Positions 55,955-63,461 are shown, numbered from the stretch's first letter. The stretch: DNA of 64,000 nt from Treponema parvum (GCF_017893945.1 NZ_CP054257.1:1178001-1242000), one strand, 5' to 3'. The notes: generated by a model not told the origin, from the sequence alone. Translations and numbers: made by a program.

Positions 55955-56161
55955 TTCTATAACAACCGAAAGTAAGAATTTTACAATTATGACTGGTGCA
56001 TTATAATAAAACGGTTTGAAAGATTTTCTGTAAAATATCCCATGAAATATTTTGCAGTTTCGTTCTTTGACAATTCAGCAGCAGCTCAAAATCATGGCGT
56101 TTGAGCTGTAGAAAAAATGTATTCAATACGAGTACGCTTTTTCTACAGAAGCTGCAAAGTA
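55955..56161. other. Intergenic region with two overlapping perfect hairpins
   Basis: No gene was supported. CAGCTCAAA (56082-56090) pairs with TTTGAGCTG (56100-56108), and TGTAGAAAAA (56107-56116) pairs with TTTTTCTACA (56138-56147). The two stems share two bases, so they may be alternatives. The second encloses the start codon of the next Rhs frame in its loop, and the Rhs core repeat begins 15 bases after it. Confidence 0.6.
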
Positions 56162-57277
56162 GTCTATGATACGCGCTATGCATATAGTGCGGACGGAAAC
56201 CGTGCTGCCAAATGGACGCTGTCTAACTCAAGTGAGACATTATACTTTAACACAATGTGGACATGGCATACGGATACGGGACTTCCTGAAGGGCAGTATT
56301 CAAAGCACATATATCTAGGTGAGACAAGAATCGTAACTAAGCAGACAAGTAAGCTTGATATAAGCTATGGGCAAAGCGATGAATATCACCACAGGTATTA
56401 CTATCATCCTGACCACCTAGGTTCGGCACAGCTTGTGACAGACTATGAGGGAAACGAGTATCAACGTATTGAATACACGCCTTATGGAGAAACTTGGGTA
56501 GAAAAGACGCAGAATCAGGGGCTTGAATATCTGCCGTACAGGTTCACGGGCAAGGAGATGGACGAAGAAACCGGTTTGTATTATTACGGTGCACGCTACC
56601 TTGATCCGAAGTACAGCAGGTGGATTTCCACTGACCCGGCTTTGGGAGAATATATCCCGAAAGCACCGATAGACGAGGAGGCAAAGAAAAATAACCGGAA
56701 CCTGCCGGGCATGGGCGGTGTGTTTAACATCGTAAATTTGCAGCTGTATCACTACGCGGCAAATAATCCGGTACGGTATACGGATCCTACGGGAAAATGG
56801 ATATTAACAATAACAATTAATGCAACTGCAGGGGCAGGGGCAGAAGGGAGTGCTGGCGTTGGTATAGCATTTGGATTTTCTTTTAAGAAAGGTTTTTCTA
56901 TGGGACTTGTAGAAACTCATTCTATAGGTGCTCAGCAAGGTGCATCTGCAAATGTTTCTGTTGCAGTAGGTTTTGATCCTGTTTCAAAAAGTGTTGAATC
57001 TGGAAAGACTGAGGCACTCACTATCGGTGGGTCGGGTGATATGCCAGTTGGAGCTGGACTTGGAGGAGATGTTTCTGTTGATTTGGAATCAGGTAATGTT
57101 TCATATTCAGCAAATCTATCATTTGGGGTAGGAACGCCGGGTGAAGCTCATGAACTTTACACAACTACAAATGCAATAACAGTAGAGGACTTAGCTGATA
57201 AAATCTATAGAAATATTACACCACAAGGAATTATAGCTGAATCTGGAAAGAAAAACTTAGATTCTGAGGAGAAATAA
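56117..57277 (+). CDS. Rhs C-terminal core with Gly-rich tip
   Basis: The second long Rhs core in the window, from VYDTRYAYSADGN through EETGLYYYGARYLDPKYSRW to LYHYAANNPVRYTDPTG. The tip (~165 residues) is rich in Gly, Ala, Ser and Val with alternating beta pattern (AGAGAEGSAGVGIAFGFSF, SANVSVAVGFDP, GGDVSVDLESGNVSYSANLS) and has no obvious catalytic residues. Its neighbour is a two-helix membrane protein, so an action on membranes is possible but unproven. The ATG lies in a hairpin loop without Shine-Dalgarno. There is no signal peptide or YD-repeat region upstream, so it is truncated. Confidence 0.8.
   Translation: MYSIRVRFFYRSCKVVYDTRYAYSADGNRAAKWTLSNSSETLYFNTMWTWHTDTGLPEGQYSKHIYLGETRIVTKQTSKLDISYGQSDEYHHRYYYHPDHLGSAQLVTDYEGNEYQRIEYTPYGETWVEKTQNQGLEYLPYRFTGKEMDEETGLYYYGARYLDPKYSRWISTDPALGEYIPKAPIDEEAKKNNRNLPGMGGVFNIVNLQLYHYAANNPVRYTDPTGKWILTITINATAGAGAEGSAGVGIAFGFSFKKGFSMGLVETHSIGAQQGASANVSVAVGFDPVSKSVESGKTEALTIGGSGDMPVGAGLGGDVSVDLESGNVSYSANLSFGVGTPGEAHELYTTTNAITVEDLADKIYRNITPQGIIAESGKKNLDSEEK
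56162..56793 (+). repeat. Rhs core repeat, copy 2
   Basis: Second copy of the Rhs core found at 51696-52298. Agreement is near complete up to the codons for EYTPYGE, then drops while the protein motif stays. The pattern fits gene conversion limited to the upstream half, or recent exchange of the 5' half. Confidence 0.85.
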
Positions 57278-57279
57278 AA

Positions 57280-57648
57280 ATGCACCCAATAATCTATAAA
57301 CTAATTTGCGCAGGTCTTAGTGTAATTATTATTATTTTAATGAGTCTTTTTATAAAAACGGTAAAAGAAAGTAATCAAATGAAAAATGGCTTTATCAGAT
57401 ATTTGGAGGATAAAAAGGATTATCAAAATCTAATAAAATTTGGATTTTACAATGTAAATGGTTTTAAGGAGAATAGAAGAGTTCCTTTTTTGGGTAAAAT
57501 TATCTTTGAAGAATATCAAAAAAATAAAGATAAAACTTTCTTAGATTACTATGTTTATATAAAAAAGGGTTCAAAGAAACTACTTCTTTTATTTTTTCTT
57601 TCATTTGTTTTATTTTGTATTATAACTACAATAATGAATGTAGAATAA
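57280..57648 (+). CDS. Two-helix membrane protein, probable immunity
   Basis: A 122-residue protein with hydrophobic helices at each end (LICAGLSVIIIILMSLFI and LLLLFFLSFVLFCIITTIM) and a basic soluble loop between. It begins two bases after the Gly-rich Rhs tip. Inner-membrane immunity proteins usually guard against toxins that insert into or cross that membrane. No named family. Confidence 0.65.
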   Translation: MHPIIYKLICAGLSVIIIILMSLFIKTVKESNQMKNGFIRYLEDKKDYQNLIKFGFYNVNGFKENRRVPFLGKIIFEEYQKNKDKTFLDYYVYIKKGSKKLLLLFFLSFVLFCIITTIMNVE

Positions 57649-57663
57649 GTTAAATAACATCTC

Positions 57664-57783
57664 CCAAAACACCACTACATCTAGCGTTTCCAGCCAGCCT
57701 GAAAACGCGGTGTTTTGGTCATACAAATGGTAATTTGTACCACTACGCGGCAAATAATCCGGTACGCTATATAGACCCGGATG
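57664..57783 (+). repeat. Short form of the cassette repeat with bulged hairpin
   Basis: CCAAAACACC (57664-57673) pairs with GGTGTTTTGG (57709-57718), and GCGTTTCCAG (57684-57693) pairs with CTGAAAACGC (57699-57708) with one mismatch. The right arms touch each other, while ten bases (actacatcta) bulge out on the left. After GTCATACAAATGG the sequence jumps to TAATTTGTACCACTACGCGG, so the ~215 bases between stem-loop 1 and the Rhs motif present in the longer copies are missing here. Confidence 0.75.
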
Positions 57784-58352
57784 GGAGGTTTCAATTTAAA
57801 GTACAAGCAAAATATACAATGCAAGATTTAAATTGGGGGAGGACTCAATTAAAAGGAACAATAGGAGACTTAAATACGCTTGCAAAGTCGGGATGTGCTG
57901 TTACTGTTGTTGCAAACCTGTTTAATACATTAGGTTTCTCTAGTTATAATCCTGCAAAAGTAAACAACGAATTTGTTTCCAAAGGCTCGATCAATTGGGA
58001 AGCAGTTGGAAACAAATTAGGAATGAAAGTGGAAGCTGTAAAGAATACGCAGTTAACAAAAACTATATTTAGTAATCAATATAATGATAAAAACACAGGA
58101 TATCTGACTTTTGTTAATGTTAATTACGAGTCCGGCAAAAATGATCATTGGGTCGGGGTAATTGGATTTGTTGAAAAAAATGGAAAAGATTATCTTATGA
58201 TTTCCCAAACGTCTATTAATGATAGTGCGGTGGGAAAAGAAAATTTGAGAGGTAAGCAAGGATGGTTGAAAGATGACAATGGTAATATTTTAGTTCCTGT
58301 ATCAGAAACAAAAGGGTATGTAAATTTCAAAGCTCCGGTTGTATACGAGTAA
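57735..58352 (+). CDS. Rhs tip, papain/C39-like cysteine peptidase domain
   Basis: The frame starts with TTG at the Rhs motif (LYHYAANNPVRYIDPDG) with no core upstream. The ~185-residue tip has LAKSGCAVTVVANLFNTLG with a candidate nucleophilic Cys on a helix, NDHWVGVIGFVEKNGKDY with the His, and LMISQTSIND with a candidate Asp/Asn: the Cys-His order of C39 and papain-like peptidases. It could cleave proteins or peptidoglycan peptides. The exported immunity candidate after it favours a periplasmic target. It is probably unexpressed until joined to a core. Confidence 0.65.
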   Translation: MYHYAANNPVRYIDPDGRFQFKVQAKYTMQDLNWGRTQLKGTIGDLNTLAKSGCAVTVVANLFNTLGFSSYNPAKVNNEFVSKGSINWEAVGNKLGMKVEAVKNTQLTKTIFSNQYNDKNTGYLTFVNVNYESGKNDHWVGVIGFVEKNGKDYLMISQTSINDSAVGKENLRGKQGWLKDDNGNILVPVSETKGYVNFKAPVVYE

Positions 58353-58365
58353 GAGAGGTGAAACT

Positions 58366-59046
58366 ATGAAAAAGATTTTTATTATTACATTTATAATTAC
58401 AATTGTGTTTCCGATATATTCACAAACAATCAAAAAATTAGCCCCATTGTCAAAATCGGAAACTTTAGATTATTCCTATAATCTTGATAAAGATATTTTG
58501 ACTATTTATAAAATTAATGAATCAAAAAAGCAGATTTATTTTGAGAATACAGAGGCTTTATGGGGCGGTTATCAGATTTCAAAAGATAAAAAAACAATGA
58601 TTTTTTGGAAGAATACTTTTGAAAGGAGTATGCCTTTATATTATTTAGATGGAAATACCGGAGATGTTAAATTTCTTGGAAAAGTACCTTTCGGTGCTCG
58701 TATGGATGCGACAGGGATTTATTTAATGAATGAGGATGTTTATAATTCCGGCGTTTTTACAATTTTCAATTTAAATACGGGGAAAATCGTAAGTGAAATA
58801 ACTTGGAATGTAAAAAATAAAGAAAAATGGACATCAACAGGAGCGGTATTCGATATTTTAAGAGCTGCTGAAAATGGAGAATATGATTTTATGGTTCTTT
58901 TTTCGATAGAAAGGCTCTGTATTTCAAAGGCATTTGTAAAAATAACATCGTCGAAGGTTTTTACGGAATTTGATGACAGCAATTTGTCTGAAATACAATT
59001 AAGACAATCTGCAAATTACGGAAATAACTTTACCGGTTGGTATTAA
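58366..59046 (+). CDS. Exported protein, probable immunity to the C39-like tip
   Basis: A ~226-residue protein with signal peptide (MKKIFIITFIITIVFPIYSQ) and repeated beta hairpins (DYSYNLDKDILTIYKINESK, YQISKDKKTMIFWKNTF) that read like a partial propeller. GAGAGGTG precedes the ATG, which follows the tip by 13 bases. Unknown family; periplasmic location inferred from the signal. Confidence 0.65.
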   Translation: MKKIFIITFIITIVFPIYSQTIKKLAPLSKSETLDYSYNLDKDILTIYKINESKKQIYFENTEALWGGYQISKDKKTMIFWKNTFERSMPLYYLDGNTGDVKFLGKVPFGARMDATGIYLMNEDVYNSGVFTIFNLNTGKIVSEITWNVKNKEKWTSTGAVFDILRAAENGEYDFMVLFSIERLCISKAFVKITSSKVFTEFDDSNLSEIQLRQSANYGNNFTGWY

Positions 59047-59092
59047 TAATTTTCCTAAAATTTGGTAATTTTCTTTTAAGGTATCAGATATT

Positions 59093-59203
59093 ATGAAAGA
59101 AATTGGTTTTAAACATGTACTTACCCCAGGTGGGCTCGAAAGACAACTGCAAAACTCAGATAAAGTTACAGAAATAAAGATGTATAAAAATGAAACAGAC
59201 TAA
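59093..59203 (+). pseudogene. Short remnant, 36 codons
   Basis: The frame EIGFKHVLTPGGLERQLQNS to KMYKNETD has protein-like composition but no complete fold, and in-frame sequence upstream reaches only nine more codons before a stop. It looks like the C-terminal end of a lost tip or immunity gene, left between two cassettes. The product is unknown. Confidence 0.35.
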
Positions 59204-59238
59204 ACTATTATTAATTCGGTTTCATAGAGATTACCCCT

Positions 59239-59531
59239 CCACATCTAGTGTTTTCAGCCTGTCTGAAGACACCGGATGTTAGTCCTACAAATAGGGATAT
59301 GTGGGAGTGCTTCGGAAAATGCTCGAATTTCGGGCGTTTTTCGGAGTAAAAAACGGATTTCGGAGCGAAAATGAGCTGTTGCGTTAATAAAAATTATTGT
59401 TCTCCGCAAAAAAAATGGATTTTGCTGTTAAATGCGGCGGAAATTCGGCGAAAAACGCACCTTCGGCAACCATATTGCAATTTGTACCACTACGCGGGGA
59501 ACAATCCGGTACGCTATATAGACCCGGATGG
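59239..59531 (+). repeat. Cassette repeat, long copy 1
   Basis: About 293 bases with the same order as two later copies. Stem-loop 1 is CATCTAGTGTTTTCAG / CTGAAGACACCGGATG. Next come TCCTACAAATAGGGATATGTG and stem-loop 2 at 59310-59321 / 59335-59346. GGAG lies before ATG at 59371, which opens the leader frame SCCVNKNYCSPQKKWILLL and runs on to QPYCNLYHYAGNNPVRY. All twelve pairs of stem-loop 2 form if three G-U pairs are allowed. Confidence 0.85.
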
Positions 59532-60068
59532 AAAAAATTTACCATCTTTGTTGATAAATCAACACAAACAATGAATGTAAAATTAGATGTCAAAGTCGGT
59601 AATTATCGATTTTTATCAAATTTCAATGTAAAAGTAACGACTCATGTTGTTGCTAATTCTGATTCTACGCAACCGAATAAAAAGGCAAATGTTAATCTCA
59701 ATCCCCAAAAAAGAAATGCTAACGGTTCTGCTTGGACTCAATTTCCTAATGGGGAATGGAATATTACAGGAGCAAAAGCCGGTCCAAATCAAAATGCTGA
59801 TACAATGGTCGACGAGCAACTCACGACGGATGCTCATCAGGTATTACCAAAAAGGGATAATAAATCAAATATTATAATGGAAGACGGGATAGTACAAACA
59901 ACTGATGATTGGGGCTACAATGTTCACTTTACAGAAAATAGTAATACGGCAGGGTGTATCGGGGTAAAAGATAAACTTGCGATGAAATTCATTATGTTCT
60001 TATACAGATTTAATGAGAAATATGATCCCAATACATCAAAGATTAAAGTAACAGGTTCGGAGGAATAG
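59371..60068 (+). pseudogene. L,D-transpeptidase-like Rhs tip, frame broken at the joint
   Basis: The leader frame reaches YIDPDGKN and then stops early. The tip continues in the next frame as KKFTIFVDKSTQTMNVKLDV. Adding one A to the A6 run at 59532-59537 would join them. The tip (~175 residues) has FPNGEWNITGAKAG and WGYNVHFTENSNTAGCIGVK: His followed by a Ser/Thr-x-GC motif as in YkuD L,D-transpeptidases, which crosslink or remodel peptidoglycan. An exported immunity candidate follows after three bases. Fold assignment is by motif only. Confidence 0.6.
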
Positions 60069-60071
60069 AAA

Positions 60072-61229
60072 ATGAAAAAGGTATTTTTTGCTGTTTTTGT
60101 ATTGCTTTGCACAACGTATGTTCTTGCAATAGAAAATAAAACTGTAATTCAAGATCAGGATGGAAAAAGCATTTCTGCAACATTTAATGATAAGGGAATT
60201 ATAACGGCATTAAAGGGGTCTGTTGACAATTTCTCTGTTACAAGTTTAAATATTTCAACAGAGAGTAATTTGATAAGAATAAAGATGAAGTCAAGTGGAG
60301 ACGGCTGCTTTGAATTTACAATGGAGCCCCATGACACATGCATAAAAATAACAAAGATTTTTACAGAAGTTCCGGGATATTTTCCTCCGCGAGACAATCT
60401 GACTTATACTATATATTTTGATAAAAACGACAAATATCTTCTGAAAGATGATTACCTAAGTATTGATAAAGTTATAAAAACATCAGTAATATCTGCAAAT
60501 CCGAAAGATTCTTTACTCCCTCTGATAAAATACAAAAATAATGTTTTAATTCAATACTATGGAGTGACAATACCTCCTGATGATCCGGGTAGTCGGAAAT
60601 ACGAATATTCACCGGATAAAAAAAATATACTGTGTTCTCTCATTATGCCGGGGGATGTTTTTGAAAAATTTATGACAGTTTCCGTTTTCGATATAAAATC
60701 AAAAGATATAACCGTAAACGCAATAAATTATGTGATTCTTTATTGTTATAACGATATGCTCGGTACGATGCTGTTGCCGATACTTTTCGATTTCGATGAT
60801 AATTTAGGAGCCTATCTCGAGACAGAAATTACCGCAGATAGTTATTTGACGGAAGGTAATGTAAAGTATCTTCCATCGCGATTGAAAGATACGGCTATCG
60901 GGACTCCGTGGTGTGAAGGTTTGAAGGGTGACGGAATCGGAAGTAGAATAACCATAAAGGCAAAAACGGATATCTCAGCACTTGTAATTTCAAACGGCTT
61001 TGATTCCGTAAAAAAATATATTTACTATAACAACAATCGCGTGAAGCAAATAAAAATAACAGATTTGAATAATAAAAAGAATTTTATTATTTCGGAACTT
61101 CCCGATTCCGTTGAACCGTTTGAAATATATCTTCCTTTTTCGACAAAACAATTGGAAATAGAAATTTTAAGTGTTTATAAAGGGGAAAAATATGAAGATA
61201 CCTGCTTAAATTATATTCTTGCAAAATAA
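60072..61229 (+). CDS. Exported protein, probable immunity to the LDT-like tip
   Basis: A 385-residue protein with signal peptide (MKKVFFAVFVLLCTTYVLA). It has two halves: an N-terminal beta domain, and a C-terminal region with DTAIGTPWCEGLKGDGIGSR and ALVISNGFDSVKKYIYYNNN, which reads like a carbohydrate-binding or discoidin-like jelly roll. Such domains can bind cell-wall glycans, which would suit an immunity role at peptidoglycan. It starts right after the tip stop. Unusually large for an immunity protein. Confidence 0.6.
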   Translation: MKKVFFAVFVLLCTTYVLAIENKTVIQDQDGKSISATFNDKGIITALKGSVDNFSVTSLNISTESNLIRIKMKSSGDGCFEFTMEPHDTCIKITKIFTEVPGYFPPRDNLTYTIYFDKNDKYLLKDDYLSIDKVIKTSVISANPKDSLLPLIKYKNNVLIQYYGVTIPPDDPGSRKYEYSPDKKNILCSLIMPGDVFEKFMTVSVFDIKSKDITVNAINYVILYCYNDMLGTMLLPILFDFDDNLGAYLETEITADSYLTEGNVKYLPSRLKDTAIGTPWCEGLKGDGIGSRITIKAKTDISALVISNGFDSVKKYIYYNNNRVKQIKITDLNNKKNFIISELPDSVEPFEIYLPFSTKQLEIEILSVYKGEKYEDTCLNYILAK

Positions 61230-61232
61230 TTT

Positions 61233-61323
61233 GATTTTGAAGAGGGCTAATATATCATGAGGCTGCAAATAAAGCATTTGGCAATATTGCCCCTTATACA
61301 GGATTTGGAGCAGTTCAGGAGTA
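61233..61323 (+). pseudogene. C-terminal remnant of a lost Rhs tip
   Basis: One frame reads YHEAANKAFGNIAPYTGFGA then VQE and stops three bases before the next gene. It looks like the last ~25 residues of a toxin whose body has been deleted. The gene after it would be its immunity partner. Confidence 0.45.
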
Positions 61324-61326
61324 AAA

Positions 61327-61794
61327 ATGACAAGAAGAAAAAAAATCGGCGATGTATACAGATTTGATTTTGATAAAAAATTCCATTGTTATTGTCAGAT
61401 ATTAGAAGCAAGTGATGTAGTTTTTTTCAATTTTTATTCTGATTCTGAAAATGACAATATAGATGAAGTAATCGAAAAGGACGAATTATTTCGGATTTGG
61501 CTTGACCGTGATTGCTTGAAAAGTGATAAATGGCAATTTATTTGTCATAAAGAACTTTCTGCTGAAAGAAAAATTGTTTTTGATAAATATAATAACCCTG
61601 CAGGAGGAACTGATTTTTTTATTCTTAGGAATGAAAAAAATGCTGAGTTTATTAAGGTTGCTCGAGAACAATGTTTTGGTTTGGAATTAGCTGCAGCATG
61701 GACAGAGTTAGGAATAATTGACAGGTTGAATTATTCTTTTTTTGGGATTCCACTTCCTATGCATATAAAAAAGGATATCCCTTTTTATGAATAG
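61327..61794 (+). CDS. Imm26-like immunity protein, orphan
   Basis: A 155-residue cytosolic protein starting KKIGDVYRFDFDKKFHCYCQ, a pattern I associate with immunity family Imm26, and ending with a short helical part. There is no signal peptide, so the lost toxin probably acted in the cytoplasm. It stands next to only a toxin tail, which makes it an orphan. Orphan immunity genes can protect against kin toxins. The family call is by eye. Confidence 0.6.
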   Translation: MTRRKKIGDVYRFDFDKKFHCYCQILEASDVVFFNFYSDSENDNIDEVIEKDELFRIWLDRDCLKSDKWQFICHKELSAERKIVFDKYNNPAGGTDFFILRNEKNAEFIKVAREQCFGLELAAAWTELGIIDRLNYSFFGIPLPMHIKKDIPFYE

Positions 61795-61815
61795 TTTTAT
61801 TCTTTATCCCAATTC

Positions 61816-62111
61816 ACACTACATTCAGCGTTTTCAACCAGTCTGAAAAACACGGATGTTAGTCCTACAAATAGGGATATGTGTGAGTGCTCCTGAAATT
61901 GAACGATTTTCGCTCGGTTTCCAGAGTAAAAAACGGATTTTGGAGCGGAAATGAGCTGTTGCGTTACGAAAAATTATTATTCTCCGCAAAAAAAACGGAT
62001 TTTGTTGTTACATACGGCGGAAATTCGGCGTAAAACGCAGGTTCGGCAACCATATTGCAATTTGTACCACTACGCGGGGAACAACCCTGTCAAGTATACA
62101 GACCCTAATGG
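61816..62111 (+). repeat. Cassette repeat, long copy 2
   Basis: The same unit as at 59239 and 63167. Stem-loop 1 lies around CAGCGTTTTCAA. Stem-loop 2 arms are at 61890-61902 and 61914-61926. GGAG is at 61942-61945 and the leader ATG at 61951 (SCCVTKNYYSPQKKRILLL). Stem-loop 2 differs from the other copies at several positions, yet still forms 11 of 13 pairs. Confidence 0.85.
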
Positions 62112-62727
62112 TAGAACAGACTCTGATGAAATAATGTCTCAGATAAAAACTCTGCAAGCTGAAATGGATGATTGGGTAAGTAAGGGTGGTGAAATTACAT
62201 CAGAACAATTTTCAGCTTTTATGAGTTTAGCAGGGGATTACAATAAAGCATTGATAGCAGAAGGTAATCTTAACGTTTCTGATTATGTAAGTAACGGTAC
62301 AATTACAACTGCATTTGAGGAAGAACAAGATGCAGTTGGAAATTATCAAGTCAATTATCACAATGGAATTGATGTTGTTGGCGGAGATTTAAAATCGCCA
62401 TTTTTCATGATTGCTACAGGTGGAAATGAAAAAGGGTCTAATACAAAGATTTTCTCAATTGTAGGAACTGATTTACAAATGAAAGTCTTACATGGCGATG
62501 CAGGAAGTGTTTCAAAAACTGGAGATTTCTTTAGTCCTGGAGGAATGATAATGCCATTTCCAAAGAAAAATAACTTTCAAAATGCAAGTACAGCCCCACA
62601 TTTTCATATAGAAATATCAAATGGAAGTAATTTTGTAAATCCGTTTACTTTAAAATCTTCAAACACAAACTTTCAGAGAACCTTGGATGGAGGTAAAACA
62701 TGGAAAAGTATAGATGCGCATTATTAA
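61951..62727 (+). CDS. Rhs tip with M23 peptidase domain, in frame with the leader
   Basis: The only leader-linked tip with an unbroken frame: 258 residues from the leader ATG through QPYCNLYHYAGNNPVKYTDP into the toxin. A helical linker is followed by an M23/LytM fold with YHNGIDVVGG (H-x3-D) and APHFHIEISNGS (HxH), the zinc ligands of peptidoglycan endopeptidases. GGAG five bases before the ATG suggests it could be translated by itself, though no export signal is seen. Its 3' end overlaps the next gene by 28 bases. Confidence 0.75.
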   Translation: MSCCVTKNYYSPQKKRILLLHTAEIRRKTQVRQPYCNLYHYAGNNPVKYTDPNGRTDSDEIMSQIKTLQAEMDDWVSKGGEITSEQFSAFMSLAGDYNKALIAEGNLNVSDYVSNGTITTAFEEEQDAVGNYQVNYHNGIDVVGGDLKSPFFMIATGGNEKGSNTKIFSIVGTDLQMKVLHGDAGSVSKTGDFFSPGGMIMPFPKKNNFQNASTAPHFHIEISNGSNFVNPFTLKSSNTNFQRTLDGGKTWKSIDAHY

Positions 62728-63164
62728 TTATTTTATTGCAATTGTTTTATTTTCAATGCTTTGGAAATGAAAATATAGATACAATGTGCGGAATTTGGTC
62801 AAAAGAAAATCCTTATAAGAAGACATATGAAACTTTAGCAATTGAAAGAATTTCTGATTCTAAATATTTTGTATTATATACAGATACAAATGACCATGTT
62901 TTAGATTTATCCCAAATTGGAACAGTTTTATCCGATAACCTCATTCATATTCATAAAGAAGAAGGAGAAGATTTTTATGTTTATCTGGACTATGAAGAAA
63001 ATTCTGTATATTTTCTTTGGAATCATATAGAGCCTTCTGATGAATATTATGATACTGAGCTTAAAAGAGTAACAGAATTATATGATGAGGAACTAAATAA
63101 AAAGAAAATGACTGAATTTAATGAGAATTTTAAACAAAGTATTTTAAAATCATTGAAGAAATAA
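62700..63164 (+). CDS. Exported protein, probable immunity to the M23 tip
   Basis: A 154-residue protein beginning MEKYRCALLIILLQLFYFQC, a signal peptide, followed by a small beta domain (YETLAIERISDSKYFVLYTD) and a charged C-terminal helix. It overlaps the M23 tip gene by 28 bases, so translation is coupled. A periplasmic location is what protection against a peptidoglycan endopeptidase needs. No family recognised. Confidence 0.65.
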   Translation: MEKYRCALLIILLQLFYFQCFGNENIDTMCGIWSKENPYKKTYETLAIERISDSKYFVLYTDTNDHVLDLSQIGTVLSDNLIHIHKEEGEDFYVYLDYEENSVYFLWNHIEPSDEYYDTELKRVTELYDEELNKKKMTEFNENFKQSILKSLKK

Positions 63165-63166
63165 AA

Positions 63167-63461
63167 ACACTATATCTAGCGTTTTCAGCACTTCTGGAAA
63201 CGCGGTTTGTTCTTCCTACAAATAGGGATATGTGTGAGTGCTCCGGAAAATGCTCGAATTTCGCTCATTTTCCGGAGTAAAAAACGGATTTCGGAGCGGA
63301 AATGAGCTGTTGCGTTAATAAAAATTATTATTCTCCGCAAAAAAAATGGATTTTGCTGTTAAATGCGGCGGAAATTCGGCGTAAAACGCAGGTTCGGCAA
63401 CCATATTGCAATTTGTATGCCTATGGTGCCAATAATCCGGTACGCTATATAGACCGGATGG
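63167..63461 (+). repeat. Cassette repeat, long copy 3
   Basis: The cleanest copy. Stem-loop 1 is built on AGCGTTTTCAG / CTGGAAACGC, and AACA/TTGTT may extend it. Stem-loop 2 is perfect over 12 pairs: CTCCGGAAAATG (63241-63252) with CATTTTCCGGAG (63266-63277). The leader ATG is at 63302. Near the Rhs motif it reads LYAYGANNPVRY instead of LYHYAGNNPV. Confidence 0.88.

Noticed and set aside
56001..56183. 60-codon minus-strand frame before the second Rhs core
   Set aside because: It is produced by the two hairpins and runs into the Rhs repeat; no RBS or protein-like pattern.
59397..59520. Separate plus-strand start for the LDT-like tip inside the repeat
   Set aside because: The first ~40 codons of that frame read the leader and Rhs motif out of frame, so the long frame is a by-product of the one-base loss at A6.
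57664..63277. Stem-loops as integron attC sites
   Set aside because: They recur with cassettes and fold with asymmetry, but the conserved GTTRRRY and RYYYAAC end boxes are absent and no integrase gene lies in the window.
59239..63461. Stem-loops as rho-independent terminators
   Set aside because: No T run follows either stem in any long copy, and an RBS with ORF comes directly after.
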